Source: JAHDNZ01 sp036721855
Lineage (GTDB): Bacteria > Bacillota > DTU065
Assembly (NCBI GenBank): GCA_036721855.1
Contig: DAIMKF010000044.1
Span: 1 to 12,519 of the forward strand
Direction of reading: 5' to 3'
DNA length: 12,519 nucleotides
The translations under genes and the position numbers were made by a program. Of this stretch, positions 1-6,879 are shown piece by piece. Every line of letters begins with the position of its first letter. The first letter of the stretch is position 1. Under the pieces are notes generated by a model. It was given only the letters and a program-made list of their open reading frames with translations, had not been told where the DNA came from and made no database searches.

Positions 1-231
1 GCTCTAAGGAATTTGTGAATTAATGAGATAACTCGTCCATCTTTTATCGTTTCTGCTTGTATGGCAGTCTTATCCCACTTTTTGCGCCTAATAGTGTTCG
101 TGTCCCTCAGGTCGGAACTTTGCCGCTGGCTTCCTTCAGATTCCACCTCGCGGTGGACACCCTTGCCTTGAGTTGCTACATACCCCCATAGCGGACTTTC
201 ACCGTCTAGTTAATCGCCATGCGTGGCACAC
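1..231 (-). mobile_element. 5' end of a group II intron (IIC-like), cut by window edge
   Basis: Read on the minus strand, the sequence begins at 231 with GTGTGCC, matching the GTGYG start of group II introns. It continues with domain I-like features, including GGTGAAAGTCC (193-203). A small hairpin at 53-67 has a CTGC/GCAG stem and the loop CATACAA. Four bases of that loop, CATA, pair exactly with the last four bases of the upstream exon (TATG, 232-235), and two more pairs follow after one mismatch, so it is the likely EBS1. The intron lies a few bases past the terminator hairpin of the FtsH-like gene, the insertion preference known for group IIC introns. Only about 231 nt of the 5' part is visible. 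Any reverse transcriptase/maturase and domains V-VI would lie to the left of the window. No open frame of note is present here. The group II assignment is fairly firm; the IIC subclass is inferred from the site and the short EBS1. Confidence 0.75.
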
Positions 232-234
232 CAT

Positions 235-265
235 AAAAAAGGATCAGGAAATAATTCCTGATCCT
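235..265 (-). terminator. Rho-independent terminator of the FtsH-like operon
   Basis: On the minus strand a perfect 11-bp stem (AGGATCAGGAA with TTCCTGATCCT) closes a four-base loop and is followed by a run of T. The hairpin overlaps the TAG stop of the FtsH-like gene. The group II intron begins four bases after the T-run. Confidence 0.92.
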
Positions 266-1793
266 AACAAGCAACGAATGATTGCTCACCTTCTGCAGCT
301 ATCTCATTTTCAGCTGCTAGGTTTTTTTGATACTCGTTAAAATACTTGCGAAAACGTTCGCCTTCAAGACGCTCTTCTGTTTGAATTAACTCTGCTAAGT
401 GAATAATAAACCTTTTATAACGTAGTAATTTTTCCTTAACTAAAAGTCCTTCTGTATTAATAATACGCATAATCTCATAATTTAGTTCATTTGGTCCTAT
501 CTCCTCTGAAACAATACCTAGCCTTGAAAGCCCTGCTAAAACCATTGTTTTGGCTAATCTTGATGCTTGAGAAAAGTCATTTTTACTCCCTGTACTCATA
601 GAACCAAAGACTAGTTCTTCAGCATAAGCTCCAGCTAAGGCTACCTTAATCTGAGCAAGTAATTCTTCTTTGGTATAGAGATACTTATCTTCGCTAGGTG
701 CTTGCCTGACAAAACCTAAAGCTTGCCCACGGGGTACAATTGTTACACTCGCAACTGAATTTGGTCTAACCAATTCACTTAAAATAGCATGCCCAATTTC
801 ATGAATTGAAACTCTTTTTAATTCTGAAACGGGAGGTCTTCGGTCAAGTTTTTCACCTAACATCACTTTTTCCTGGGCATCGGTAAAATCCTGCCACGTT
901 ATTTTAACTTCTTGACGGCGGTGTGCGTTAATAGCCGCTTCGTTAACTAAACTCTCTAAATGAGCTCCCGAAAAGCCATAACATTGGCGAGCAAGTTCTT
1001 TAAGATCTACATCCTCAGCTAATGGTTTGTTCTTAGTATGAATCCTAAGAATGTGGAGTCTTCCTTCTTTATCGGGAAGATCTACTCTAACAATTCGATC
1101 AAAGCGACCTGGTCTTAGAATTGCCGGATCCAGAATATCAATGCGGTTAGTAGCTCCAAGTACTAGAATCTGTTCCTCGGAACTGATACCATCCATTTCC
1201 ACAAGTAATTGGTTGAGAGTTTGATCGTATTCTAGGTGACTAGTATGTCTCCCTCTCAAACCACACAAAACTTCGATTTCATCAATAAAGATCACTGCGC
1301 CTTTTTTTTGCATTCTAGCTAGTCCTCGAGCCTTTTCAAACATCTCTCTAACTCTTTTTGCTCCCACACCTGCATAGACTTCAACAAACTCAGAGCCTGA
1401 GGCATGCAAAAAAGCTAAGCCTGTGTAATTTGCAGCTGCTTTAGCTAGTAGTGTTTTGCCGGTTCCAGGCGGACCTGAGAGCAATATTCCCTTCAGAGGT
1501 CTAATACCTAAAACAGCAGTTCTTTCCCTGTCCAAAGCAAAGTCTAAGGCTTCTTTCAACTCTCTCTTAGCTACCTCTTGCCCACCGATATCGACAAATG
1601 TTGTGTTCTGGACTGTGTTTTTTGCCACACCAACTTTAGTACCTGCAAGCTCTCTGCCGGGCATGAAATAATAAATAAAAAAACCTGCTCCTATTAATAA
1701 CATGATTGGTCCTACATTAACCCCGGCTTGGGCTAAAAAGCATAAGACCGCCAAACCTGCTCCAATCAATAGTTCTTTCCACATATTACTCAT
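264..1793 (-). CDS. Short FtsH-like membrane AAA+ zinc metalloprotease
   Basis: A membrane-anchored ATP-dependent protease of the FtsH family, predicted to unfold and degrade membrane or damaged proteins from the cytoplasmic side. With the start chosen here it has 509 residues, against about 600-650 for typical FtsH. Two hydrophobic helices (about 5-24 and 28-45) are joined by a very short turn, so the usual extracytoplasmic domain is absent. The AAA+ part has Walker A GPPGTGKT (107-114), an aromatic pore residue Tyr140 in VYAGVGA (Phe in most FtsH), Walker B VIFIDE (167-172) and arginines 227 and 230 of the second region of homology. The peptidase part has HEIGH (331-335) and Asp406 in KND as the likely third zinc ligand, so it should be active. 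The start is ATG at 1793: AAGGTGG lies nine bases upstream, whereas the longer TTG start at 1802 directly abuts that site. It overlaps the preceding gene by ATGAGTAA, suggesting translational coupling. It is probably an accessory paralogue rather than the housekeeping ftsH, so no symbol is given. Confidence 0.9.
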   Translation of the reverse strand: MSNMWKELLIGAGLAVLCFLAQAGVNVGPIMLLIGAGFFIYYFMPGRELAGTKVGVAKNTVQNTTFVDIGGQEVAKRELKEALDFALDRERTAVLGIRPLKGILLSGPPGTGKTLLAKAAANYTGLAFLHASGSEFVEVYAGVGAKRVREMFEKARGLARMQKKGAVIFIDEIEVLCGLRGRHTSHLEYDQTLNQLLVEMDGISSEEQILVLGATNRIDILDPAILRPGRFDRIVRVDLPDKEGRLHILRIHTKNKPLAEDVDLKELARQCYGFSGAHLESLVNEAAINAHRRQEVKITWQDFTDAQEKVMLGEKLDRRPPVSELKRVSIHEIGHAILSELVRPNSVASVTIVPRGQALGFVRQAPSEDKYLYTKEELLAQIKVALAGAYAEELVFGSMSTGSKNDFSQASRLAKTMVLAGLSRLGIVSEEIGPNELNYEIMRIINTEGLLVKEKLLRYKRFIIHLAELIQTEERLEGERFRKYFNEYQKNLAAENEIAAEGEQSFVAC

Positions 1794-2295
1794 TTTCTGC
1801 AACCACCTTGCTTATAAGCCGGATGGGTACGATTTCTTCATTCTCCAAAGAATAAAGCTGTCCCTGATCTAAAAGACTTACATAAAGGTAATTGTCATAA
1901 AAAAACACCTTGGCTCTATCATTAAGCTCATTAAGTCTCATAGCGGCAGTATAGTATTGCTTGTTCTTAATTCCCTCAGCTATAATCAATTCTTCTTGTT
2001 GCCATATTGAAAGGTCGTCTTTGGCTTCCAAAACGAGAATAACCTCGGTAAAGCGTTTTTCAATTGGCTTTTCTGTGAGAAGATCTATTAGCTGCTTTGG
2101 ATTCTTACCATCCCAAACTAAAGTTAGTTGATCCTTTTTATAAGAGTAATCTATGAGATTAGCTTTATTTAGTAAGGATTCTAAAGGTTTATTCACTAAA
2201 AAATGATTGAGTAGGAGGCGAACAGAGAAGATGGCCAAGAAAAAGATTACAAAAGCAAGTATTATAACATTGATCCTTAGATCAAAAAAACGCAT
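1786..2295 (-). CDS. Unknown single-pass membrane protein coupled to the FtsH-like protease
   Basis: I do not recognise this 169-residue protein. An N-terminal hydrophobic helix (about 9-29) follows a short basic start and would anchor it in the membrane. The remainder is a soluble, charged domain with alternating strand-like and helical stretches, including the hydrophobic run TEVILVLEA and a C-terminal FYDNYLYVSLL segment. No cysteines or catalytic motifs stand out. The ATG start has GAAGGGAG eight bases upstream. It is the first gene of a two-gene operon: its stop codon lies inside the start region of the FtsH-like protease (ATGAGTAA). An adaptor, substrate or regulator of that protease is therefore the obvious hypothesis, but it rests only on position. 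Confidence 0.8.
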   Translation of the reverse strand: MRFFDLRINVIILAFVIFFLAIFSVRLLLNHFLVNKPLESLLNKANLIDYSYKKDQLTLVWDGKNPKQLIDLLTEKPIEKRFTEVILVLEAKDDLSIWQQEELIIAEGIKNKQYYTAAMRLNELNDRAKVFFYDNYLYVSLLDQGQLYSLENEEIVPIRLISKVVAENE

Positions 2296-2344
2296 GGCCT
2301 ATTCTCCCTTCTTAAGACGTTAATTGATTTGAAAACATAGTCTG

Positions 2345-2353
2345 ATTATAGCA
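2345..2353 (-). promoter_or_regulatory. Extended -10 promoter for the FtsH-like operon
   Basis: TGC TATAAT on the minus strand is an extended -10 element (TGn plus a perfect hexamer) about 50 bases before the start of the 169-residue membrane protein. No good -35 is present at 16-18 bases; GGGTTG is the best and is weak. The position just after the pgsA terminator fits independent transcription of this operon. Confidence 0.6.
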
Positions 2354-2390
2354 TAAAAAAAGCCGGCCAACCCTAAATCGGCCGCCGGCA
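2354..2390 (-). terminator. Rho-independent terminator after pgsA
   Basis: A GC-rich hairpin with GCCGGC arms is followed on the minus strand by seven T residues, about 20 bases past the pgsA stop. An alternative GGCC/GGCC pairing is possible inside the loop. It separates rimO-pgsA from the FtsH-like operon. Confidence 0.85.
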
Positions 2391-2409
2391 ATATCTACCT
2401 GAGCTGGGA

Positions 2410-2922
2410 TTATTCTTTTAAGAGATGGGCTCCTTTATAATAATATTCCACTCCTGAGATCACAGTTATGGCAGTAGTGATGTAAAGAAGAACTGTTCCA
2501 CACCTAAGCCCAAGCATAAGAGCTGTTACAGCAATAAATTGTAAGGCTGTTTTAATTTTACCAAGCTTTGAGACCTTAATAGTTGTACCACTTGAAGCGG
2601 CAATCAGCCTTAATCCCATAACTGCAAATTCTCTAGCAAGTATAACCATAGCAATTAATGCATTAACCTTACCTAACTGAACTAGAGAAAGCAAAGCTCC
2701 CGTAATTAGAAGTTTGTCAGCAATAGGATCTATAAGAGCTCCTAGCTTGGTAACCATCTTCTCTTTACGAGCGAGATAGCCATCAAAATAATCAGTCAAG
2801 GCAGCAATAATAAATAAAACCGTCGCAATTAATTCACCATTTGGCATTTGAAAAATCGCAAAAACCATGAAAATTGGAACTAAAAATATTCTTATAAAAG
2901 TTAACCAGTTGGGTAAATTCAC
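2410..2922 (-). CDS. pgsA: CDP-diacylglycerol-glycerol-3-phosphate 3-phosphatidyltransferase
   Basis: Phosphatidylglycerophosphate synthase, an integral membrane enzyme that transfers the phosphatidyl group from CDP-diacylglycerol to glycerol-3-phosphate, the committed step to phosphatidylglycerol and cardiolipin. The 170-residue length fits bacterial PgsA. The CDP-alcohol phosphotransferase signature is complete: Asp44 and Asp47-Gly48, Ala51-Arg52, Gly61, Asp65 and Asp69. The N-terminus NLPNWLTFIRI is typical of the family, and several hydrophobic helices surround the motif. The start is GTG at 2922. The strong AGGAGG at 2950-2955 is too far away in linear distance, but a perfect hairpin lies between (see the separate entry). 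An in-frame CTG at 2940, nine bases from that site, would add six residues (MSKALK) and cannot be excluded. It follows rimO, a pairing seen in many Firmicutes. Confidence 0.95.
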   Translation of the reverse strand: MNLPNWLTFIRIFLVPIFMVFAIFQMPNGELIATVLFIIAALTDYFDGYLARKEKMVTKLGALIDPIADKLLITGALLSLVQLGKVNALIAMVILAREFAVMGLRLIAASSGTTIKVSKLGKIKTALQFIAVTALMLGLRCGTVLLYITTAITVISGVEYYYKGAHLLKE

Positions 2923-2955
2923 TTTTAAGGCCTTACTCAGAAGGCCACACCTCCT
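2923..2955 (-). promoter_or_regulatory. Hairpin-bridged ribosome binding site of pgsA
   Basis: On the mRNA strand the order is AGGAGG (2955-2950), three bases, a perfect six-bp hairpin (GGCCTT, loop CTGAGT, AAGGCC; 2946-2929), six bases, then GTG. The linear gap is 27 bases, but with the hairpin folded out it becomes nine, the usual spacing. Alternatives are the CTG at 2940 used with the same site, or the weak AAGG inside the hairpin used for the GTG. Confidence 0.5.
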
Positions 2956-2978
2956 AGAAAAAGCATTTTGACTTTTTA

Positions 2979-4310
2979 TTAAAGAGCAATAACTTCACCT
3001 GCTAAATCATATTCTAAAGCCTGGGTAATTCTTACCAAAATTATATCTCCGGGCTTAATTGGCCCATCCGGTAAACCAAAATAGGTGAAACCATCAATTT
3101 CAGGAGCTTGAAATCTTGTCCTGCCAGTATAAACAAGCTCACTCTCATCACTTTTGCCCATTACCAACACCGGATATACTTGACCAATTCTGGTTAGATT
3201 TTTGGTTTTAGAAATACTTTGTTGCAATTTCATAGCTTTGTTTAACCTTTCCAAAGCAACTTCACTGGGAACAACAGGAGTTAGATCATAGGCTTTAGTA
3301 CCCTCTTCAGGAGAAAAAGCAAATACTCCAACGTGATCAAACTTCACTGTGTCCATAAATTCCAACAATTCATTAAAATCTTCCTCGTTTTCGCCGGGAT
3401 AACCTACCATAAAAGTAGTTCTTAAAACTATATCAGGCATACTTTCTCGCAAATTATTAATTAATTTGTAGGTCTGTTCTTTATTAAATGGCCGCCCCAT
3501 TTTATATAGCACTTTTTCTGATATATGTTGAAGTGGCAGATCGATATAGTGACAATACTGTTTAACTTGAGCAAAGGCATTGATAATCTCTGGAGTTAAA
3601 CGTGTGGGATATGAGTATAAACTTCTTAACCAAATGTCTTGAGGAAGTATGGTTCCCAACTCTAATAAAAGCTCACTTAAACCCAAAGAGCCGGTCAAAT
3701 CCAAACCATAAGCTGTCGTGTCCTGAGCCACAAGAGTAATTTCCTTAACTCCTTCTTGAACAAGTCTCTTAGCTTCGGAAATTATGTCTTCAAGTGTTCT
3801 GCTTCTCTGACTACCCCGAATTAAAGGAATCGCACAATAAGCACAGCGATTAAGACAGCCCTCAGCAATTTTAAGATAAGCGGTATACATTGGTGTACTT
3901 CTAATCCTAGGCATGCTTCCAACAAGATAGCCTGTCCGATCAATAAATAGAGGTCTCTGCCCCCGAAGCGCTTTCTGGATTACTTCATTTATGTGAGGTA
4001 GTTGTTCTACACCCAAGATACCATCGATCTCTGGCATCTCTTTTAGAAGTTCATTCCCATAGCGCTGAGCCAGACACCCCGTTACAATAAGAGCTTGACA
4101 GTTCCTTTCTTTTAAATCGCTGGCCTTTAAAATAGTATCTATCGCTTCCTGCTTTGCAATTTCAATAAAACCACAAGTATTGATGACCACTATATCTGCA
4201 ACTTCTAAAGAGTTTGTAATCTCGAATTCTTCGCCCAAATAACCTAATAAAACCTCTGAATCTACCAGGTTTTTAGGGCATCCTAAATGAATCAGTGCCA
4301 CCTTGTGCAA
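2979..4310 (-). CDS. rimO: Ribosomal protein S12 methylthiotransferase RimO
   Basis: A radical SAM enzyme that adds a methylthio group to the conserved aspartate of ribosomal protein S12 in the cytoplasm. The 443 residues show all three RimO domains. The N-terminal domain (MHKVALIHLGCPKN onward) has Cys11, Cys46 and Cys79 for the auxiliary iron-sulfur cluster. The radical SAM domain has Cys152, Cys156 and Cys159 (CLNRCAYC). A C-terminal TRAM domain (about 375-441) should bind substrate. The N-terminus LGCPKNLVDSE favours RimO over the related tRNA enzyme MiaB. The start is TTG at 4310, with AAAGGAG about nine bases upstream. pgsA follows after a short gap, so the two are probably co-transcribed and share the terminator after pgsA. 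Confidence 0.96.
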   Translation of the reverse strand: MHKVALIHLGCPKNLVDSEVLLGYLGEEFEITNSLEVADIVVINTCGFIEIAKQEAIDTILKASDLKERNCQALIVTGCLAQRYGNELLKEMPEIDGILGVEQLPHINEVIQKALRGQRPLFIDRTGYLVGSMPRIRSTPMYTAYLKIAEGCLNRCAYCAIPLIRGSQRSRTLEDIISEAKRLVQEGVKEITLVAQDTTAYGLDLTGSLGLSELLLELGTILPQDIWLRSLYSYPTRLTPEIINAFAQVKQYCHYIDLPLQHISEKVLYKMGRPFNKEQTYKLINNLRESMPDIVLRTTFMVGYPGENEEDFNELLEFMDTVKFDHVGVFAFSPEEGTKAYDLTPVVPSEVALERLNKAMKLQQSISKTKNLTRIGQVYPVLVMGKSDESELVYTGRTRFQAPEIDGFTYFGLPDGPIKPGDIILVRITQALEYDLAGEVIAL

Positions 4311-4342
4311 AAACGAACACTCCTTTGACAGTTTCTACAACG

Positions 4343-4365
4343 ATTATAACACATTGCTCAGCAAT
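4343..4365 (-). promoter_or_regulatory. Extended -10 promoter of rimO with a palindrome
   Basis: On the minus strand TGT TATAAT (4351-4343) is an extended -10 element, about 35 bases before the TTG of rimO. Just upstream, in the spacer, ATTGCTCAGCAAT (4353-4365) is a perfect palindrome with six-base arms and could be an operator. No convincing -35 hexamer is visible. Read-through from the LuxR-type gene is also possible because no terminator is seen between them. Confidence 0.5.
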
Positions 4366-4390
4366 TAGTTGAATAATAACAGTCTCTTTT

Positions 4391-4993
4391 TTAAGATCGA
4401 TCAAGAATATTCCTAGCAGCTAAAACAAGCTTAGCTCTTTCTCTGTAACCTGTTTTGCGATAGATACTGCTTACATGATTCTTTACTGTTTTAATACTGA
4501 TGTATAACTTACTAGCAATCTCTTCATTGCTTAACCCTGCTGCGAGGTTTATTAATACCTCTTGTTCTCTAGAGGTAAGATTTTTAAAAGGAGCACTTAT
4601 AAAAAGAAGGAGCTGATCTAGAGAAAAATCTATCCTTTTTAAACTTTGTTTTAGGCAAATACCTTTTTGGATTATCACGGTATCTTCAACTCCTGCTTTA
4701 ATTGCCTCAAGGAAAACATCTAAGCAGGTTATATTCTCTTCAAGTTCTATTAAAGCATAGCTACCTGTTTCTTTAAATACCTTGTTTATAGCCATATTAC
4801 TGTAGTTAATTGCGCCAATTTTATCAGCGATGCTTTCTTCTAATTTAGTTATTTCATGCTCTAACTCACCATCTATCTGTTTTAACCTTAATTTCAATTC
4901 CTCTAGTACTGGTTTTTGTTTGTTATAGAGTTCTAATAGACCTGCTGGATTTTTACTCCATCTTAGCCCTTGAAATTGACTTCCTACAGACAT
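4391..4993 (-). CDS. LuxR-type HTH transcriptional regulator without a receiver domain
   Basis: A 200-residue DNA-binding regulator. The C-terminal GerE/LuxR helix-turn-helix is clear (about 137-198): LTSREQEVL at 139-147, then NEEIASKLYISIKTVKNHVS with the recognition helix. There is no receiver or other recognisable sensor domain. Residues about 17-57 are rich in Leu, Glu and Lys and look like a coiled coil, which may drive dimerisation. The middle part (58-136) is unrecognised and holds two cysteines (90 and 113). The start is ATG at 4993, preceded by AAGGAGG at eight bases; the longer frame from 5047 lacks such a site. It lies upstream of rimO in the same direction with no visible terminator between. 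Its signal and targets cannot be read from the sequence. Confidence 0.88.
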   Translation of the reverse strand: MSVGSQFQGLRWSKNPAGLLELYNKQKPVLEELKLRLKQIDGELEHEITKLEESIADKIGAINYSNMAINKVFKETGSYALIELEENITCLDVFLEAIKAGVEDTVIIQKGICLKQSLKRIDFSLDQLLLFISAPFKNLTSREQEVLINLAAGLSNEEIASKLYISIKTVKNHVSSIYRKTGYRERAKLVLAARNILDRS

Positions 4994-5061
4994 CTGTATG
5001 CCCTCCTTGTAGAGGTCTAAAAAGCAGATACTTGTATGTTTACACAAGCAGTCCTCTGGAG

Positions 5062-5090
5062 ATTTTGGTGCTTGCTATAGAATATGTCAA
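5062..5090 (-). promoter_or_regulatory. Candidate promoter of the LuxR-type gene
   Basis: On the minus strand a perfect TTGACA (5090-5085) is followed after 17 bases by CAAAAT (5067-5062), a 4/6 match to the -10 consensus. It lies about 70-100 bases upstream of the ATG. An inverted repeat AAGAGT/ACTCTT with a seven-base loop lies immediately upstream and could be an operator. Confidence 0.4.
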
Positions 5091-5116
5091 AAGTTAAAGA
5101 GTAGCCACAACTCTTA

Positions 5117-5389
5117 CTACTCCTTAGTAATATAGTTCTCAAGTATAGGTATTAAAGTCCCTGCTAATTGTCAAATTTCTTTGTTTGCCTTTAATATGGT
5201 AAGCAAGGCCACAGCTTTGTTACCTCTTGATCCTCCCACAGTGTCTATCTCCAAGCATAACTACTCTGGTTTCACTTTGGGGACGTTTCCGGCATTTGGA
5301 TACAAATCTATCTTGAAATCTTTAGTATTTGAACTATCCATTAATCTCATAATGCAATTTGTCAGAAAAATCCTCTTATTGCTGGCTTC
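5117..5389 (-). pseudogene. Possible decayed C-terminal fragment of an unrecognised protein
   Basis: One minus-strand frame reads like protein but is broken by stops. It contains FKIDLYPNAGNVPKVKPE, a TAG (5261-5263), LCLEIDTVGGSRGNKAVALL and more, a TGA (5171-5173), then QLAGTLIPILENYITKE before TAG and TAA at 5119-5114. Above 5389 the frame is full of stops. I do not recognise the family. The opposite strand has a 141-codon open frame (5181-5606) starting with TTG and no ribosome site, which I take for an antisense shadow. The whole stretch from 5091 to 5606 otherwise shows no gene, RNA or promoter I can support, and may be relic DNA. Confidence 0.3.
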
Positions 5390-5606
5390 TCAGAAAGCTT
5401 TTTACGTAAAATGGTACCTCTTTTATACTAAACCTAAAAAGGTTGACTCATCCGGTAAAGATTATCTGAACTATAGCGTGACATATTCACAAAGGAATAA
5501 GGTCATTTCAGATTGCCTCACTAATTTTGCAGATATAGAGAGAAGTGAAATTGATAATTTACATGTCTTTTGGCATTATCTTACCAAAGTGTTAAAAATG
5601 GTTTAA

Positions 5607-5654
5607 CCAAACGGATTAAAAAAGAGGGGAATCCCCTCTTTTTTAATCGTTTGG
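5607..5654. terminator. Long, nearly symmetric bidirectional terminator
   Basis: An inverted repeat of 22-23 bases, with a single unpaired G, closes a three-base loop (5630-5632). Its core is AAAAAAGAGGGG with CCCCTCTTTTTT, so either strand gives a GC stem followed by T residues. On the minus strand it ends the DUF4097 operon and overlaps the TAA stop at 5643-5645. Confidence 0.85.
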
Positions 5655-5978
5655 CAACAAATAGTAAAGAATAAGTCGTCCGATACCCAAAAACAGTGGT
5701 ATCAATCCACCTAGAATCCATGGTCCTATTTTAAGGAAGCTAAGCCCTAAGGTAATTGCTCCCCCTACAGCAATTAACGTTACACCGGAACGGAGATTCG
5801 CAAGTTTTGTTTTTGGTTCACCTGTATTATCTTTCTCGACTAACTTTTCAATTACCTCAGGTGATGGACCTTGTTTAACCATTAGCTCTTTTTCTTTATA
5901 AGAAAAAAAGCTGGTTATAACTACCATCACTGTAACGAAACCAAAAATAACAGTAAGAATTGCAATTGCTAAATTCAC
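5643..5978 (-). CDS. Small three-helix membrane protein (DUF6249-like), last gene of the operon
   Basis: A 111-residue membrane protein with predicted helices at about 3-25, 64-81 and 86-107, and a charged cytoplasmic-like loop (about 27-62) in between. Its C-terminal half, GPWILGGLIPLFLGIGRLI, closely matches the first gene of this operon (GPWLLGGFIPLFVGNMYLI), so the two are paralogues. The fold resembles DUF6249-type proteins, a tentative assignment from memory. GTG at 5978 is chosen because AAGGCGG lies seven bases upstream and GTGA overlaps the stop of the DUF4097 gene by four bases; the TTG one codon earlier is too close. Its function is unknown; coupling suggests it acts with the DUF4097 protein at the membrane. 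Confidence 0.82.
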   Translation of the reverse strand: MNLAIAILTVIFGFVTVMVVITSFFSYKEKELMVKQGPSPEVIEKLVEKDNTGEPKTKLANLRSGVTLIAVGGAITLGLSFLKIGPWILGGLIPLFLGIGRLILYYLLPND

Positions 5979-6874
5979 CAAATCACCGCCTTGTTGATGT
6001 TTATAGAACCTAAATCTGCTTTAATTTTAAGATTTCCAATAGGGATTTCCTCTGCGAAGCCTAAGATGCCATTAACACTTTTACCTAAACCGGTTTGCCT
6101 TGTTTGGCTAACTGGAAAATCACAATTAAAGTTACCTAAATTGACAGTGGCCTCAATATTAGTTACCGTACTTGGTGGAAGTGTCAATTTAATACTGCCA
6201 AGTGAAGAGATAAACTCTGAGTTTTTAGCTAACATGCCTATATATTCTATATCTCCTAGTTCTGCTCTAACAGTTAACTTTTCCACTGGTTTGATATCTT
6301 TTAGCTTAACTGCTCCCAGATTGGCCTTAATGGATAAAGAACCTATATGTTGCTTTACTATAACCTCACCTAAATCAGCTCTTAAATCCAGATCACACTC
6401 TCCATTTGACGAAACAACTTTACCCAAAGAAACATCTACGCTTAAACTTTGTACAGTTTTAGGTATCATAACCCGACCTTCAAAGCCAGTTGTAACGTTA
6501 TTAATATTGGGTTTTATTAGGCTAAGAACAACTTTATCTTCAAAGCGTTTTTCCTCTATATAAAAATTCTCTAAAAGATCGTAATCTTTTTTTTGACCAA
6601 AAAGCACTTTCTCCCCCGTAAAAGTTATTTCTGGTAGATCCGCATACTCAATTTCAATATTACCGATAAAGTTTTTTATAACGACTTGATCTGCCATGCC
6701 AAAACTAGCCTCATAAGGTTCTCGGTAATTGGAATTTTTGAGATCTAGACCCTGGTTAAAAAAGAAAGGTAGTCTGAAGTTGCTTGCAAAATTAAACTCA
6801 CGTGTTGATTCATAGATACCCCACAAAATAAATACCTGGAATACTATTAATAACAAGATCCAAATTTTTTTCAT
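5975..6874 (-). CDS. Membrane-anchored DUF4097-type beta-helical protein
   Basis: A 299-residue protein with one N-terminal membrane helix (about 4-20), then a domain that should lie outside the cytoplasm. From about residue 60 it consists of short beta-strands. An LG dipeptide recurs in similar surroundings: SLG (149), DLG (167), NLG (185), ELG (205), SLG (224), NLG (245) and DLG (287), mostly 18-21 residues apart. This is the pattern of a right-handed beta-helix of the DUF4097/toastrack type, a family often found with envelope-stress and PspC/LiaF-like membrane proteins. Such domains are thought to act as sensors or scaffolds; the role here is unknown. The start is ATG at 6874, with GGAGAGGAGAG upstream, five bases after the stop of the preceding gene. 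The longer frame to 6958 would lie inside that gene. It overlaps the next gene by GTGA. Confidence 0.85.
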   Translation of the reverse strand: MKKIWILLLIVFQVFILWGIYESTREFNFASNFRLPFFFNQGLDLKNSNYREPYEASFGMADQVVIKNFIGNIEIEYADLPEITFTGEKVLFGQKKDYDLLENFYIEEKRFEDKVVLSLIKPNINNVTTGFEGRVMIPKTVQSLSVDVSLGKVVSSNGECDLDLRADLGEVIVKQHIGSLSIKANLGAVKLKDIKPVEKLTVRAELGDIEYIGMLAKNSEFISSLGSIKLTLPPSTVTNIEATVNLGNFNCDFPVSQTRQTGLGKSVNGILGFAEEIPIGNLKIKADLGSININKAVIW

Positions 6875-6879
6875 CTTTG

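Noticed and set aside
1456..1671. Plus-strand open frame opposite the FtsH-like gene
   Set aside because: Shadow of the conserved Walker A region on the other strand; no start signals.
5181..5606. Plus-strand open frame of 141 codons
   Set aside because: It starts with TTG, has no ribosome site, gives no recognisable domain, and lies antisense to a protein-like but broken minus-strand frame. It is kept only as a remark under the pseudogene.
5991..6563. Plus-strand 190-codon open frame opposite the DUF4097 gene
   Set aside because: It is antisense to a gene with clear start, coupling and repeat structure, and its protein text is unconvincing.
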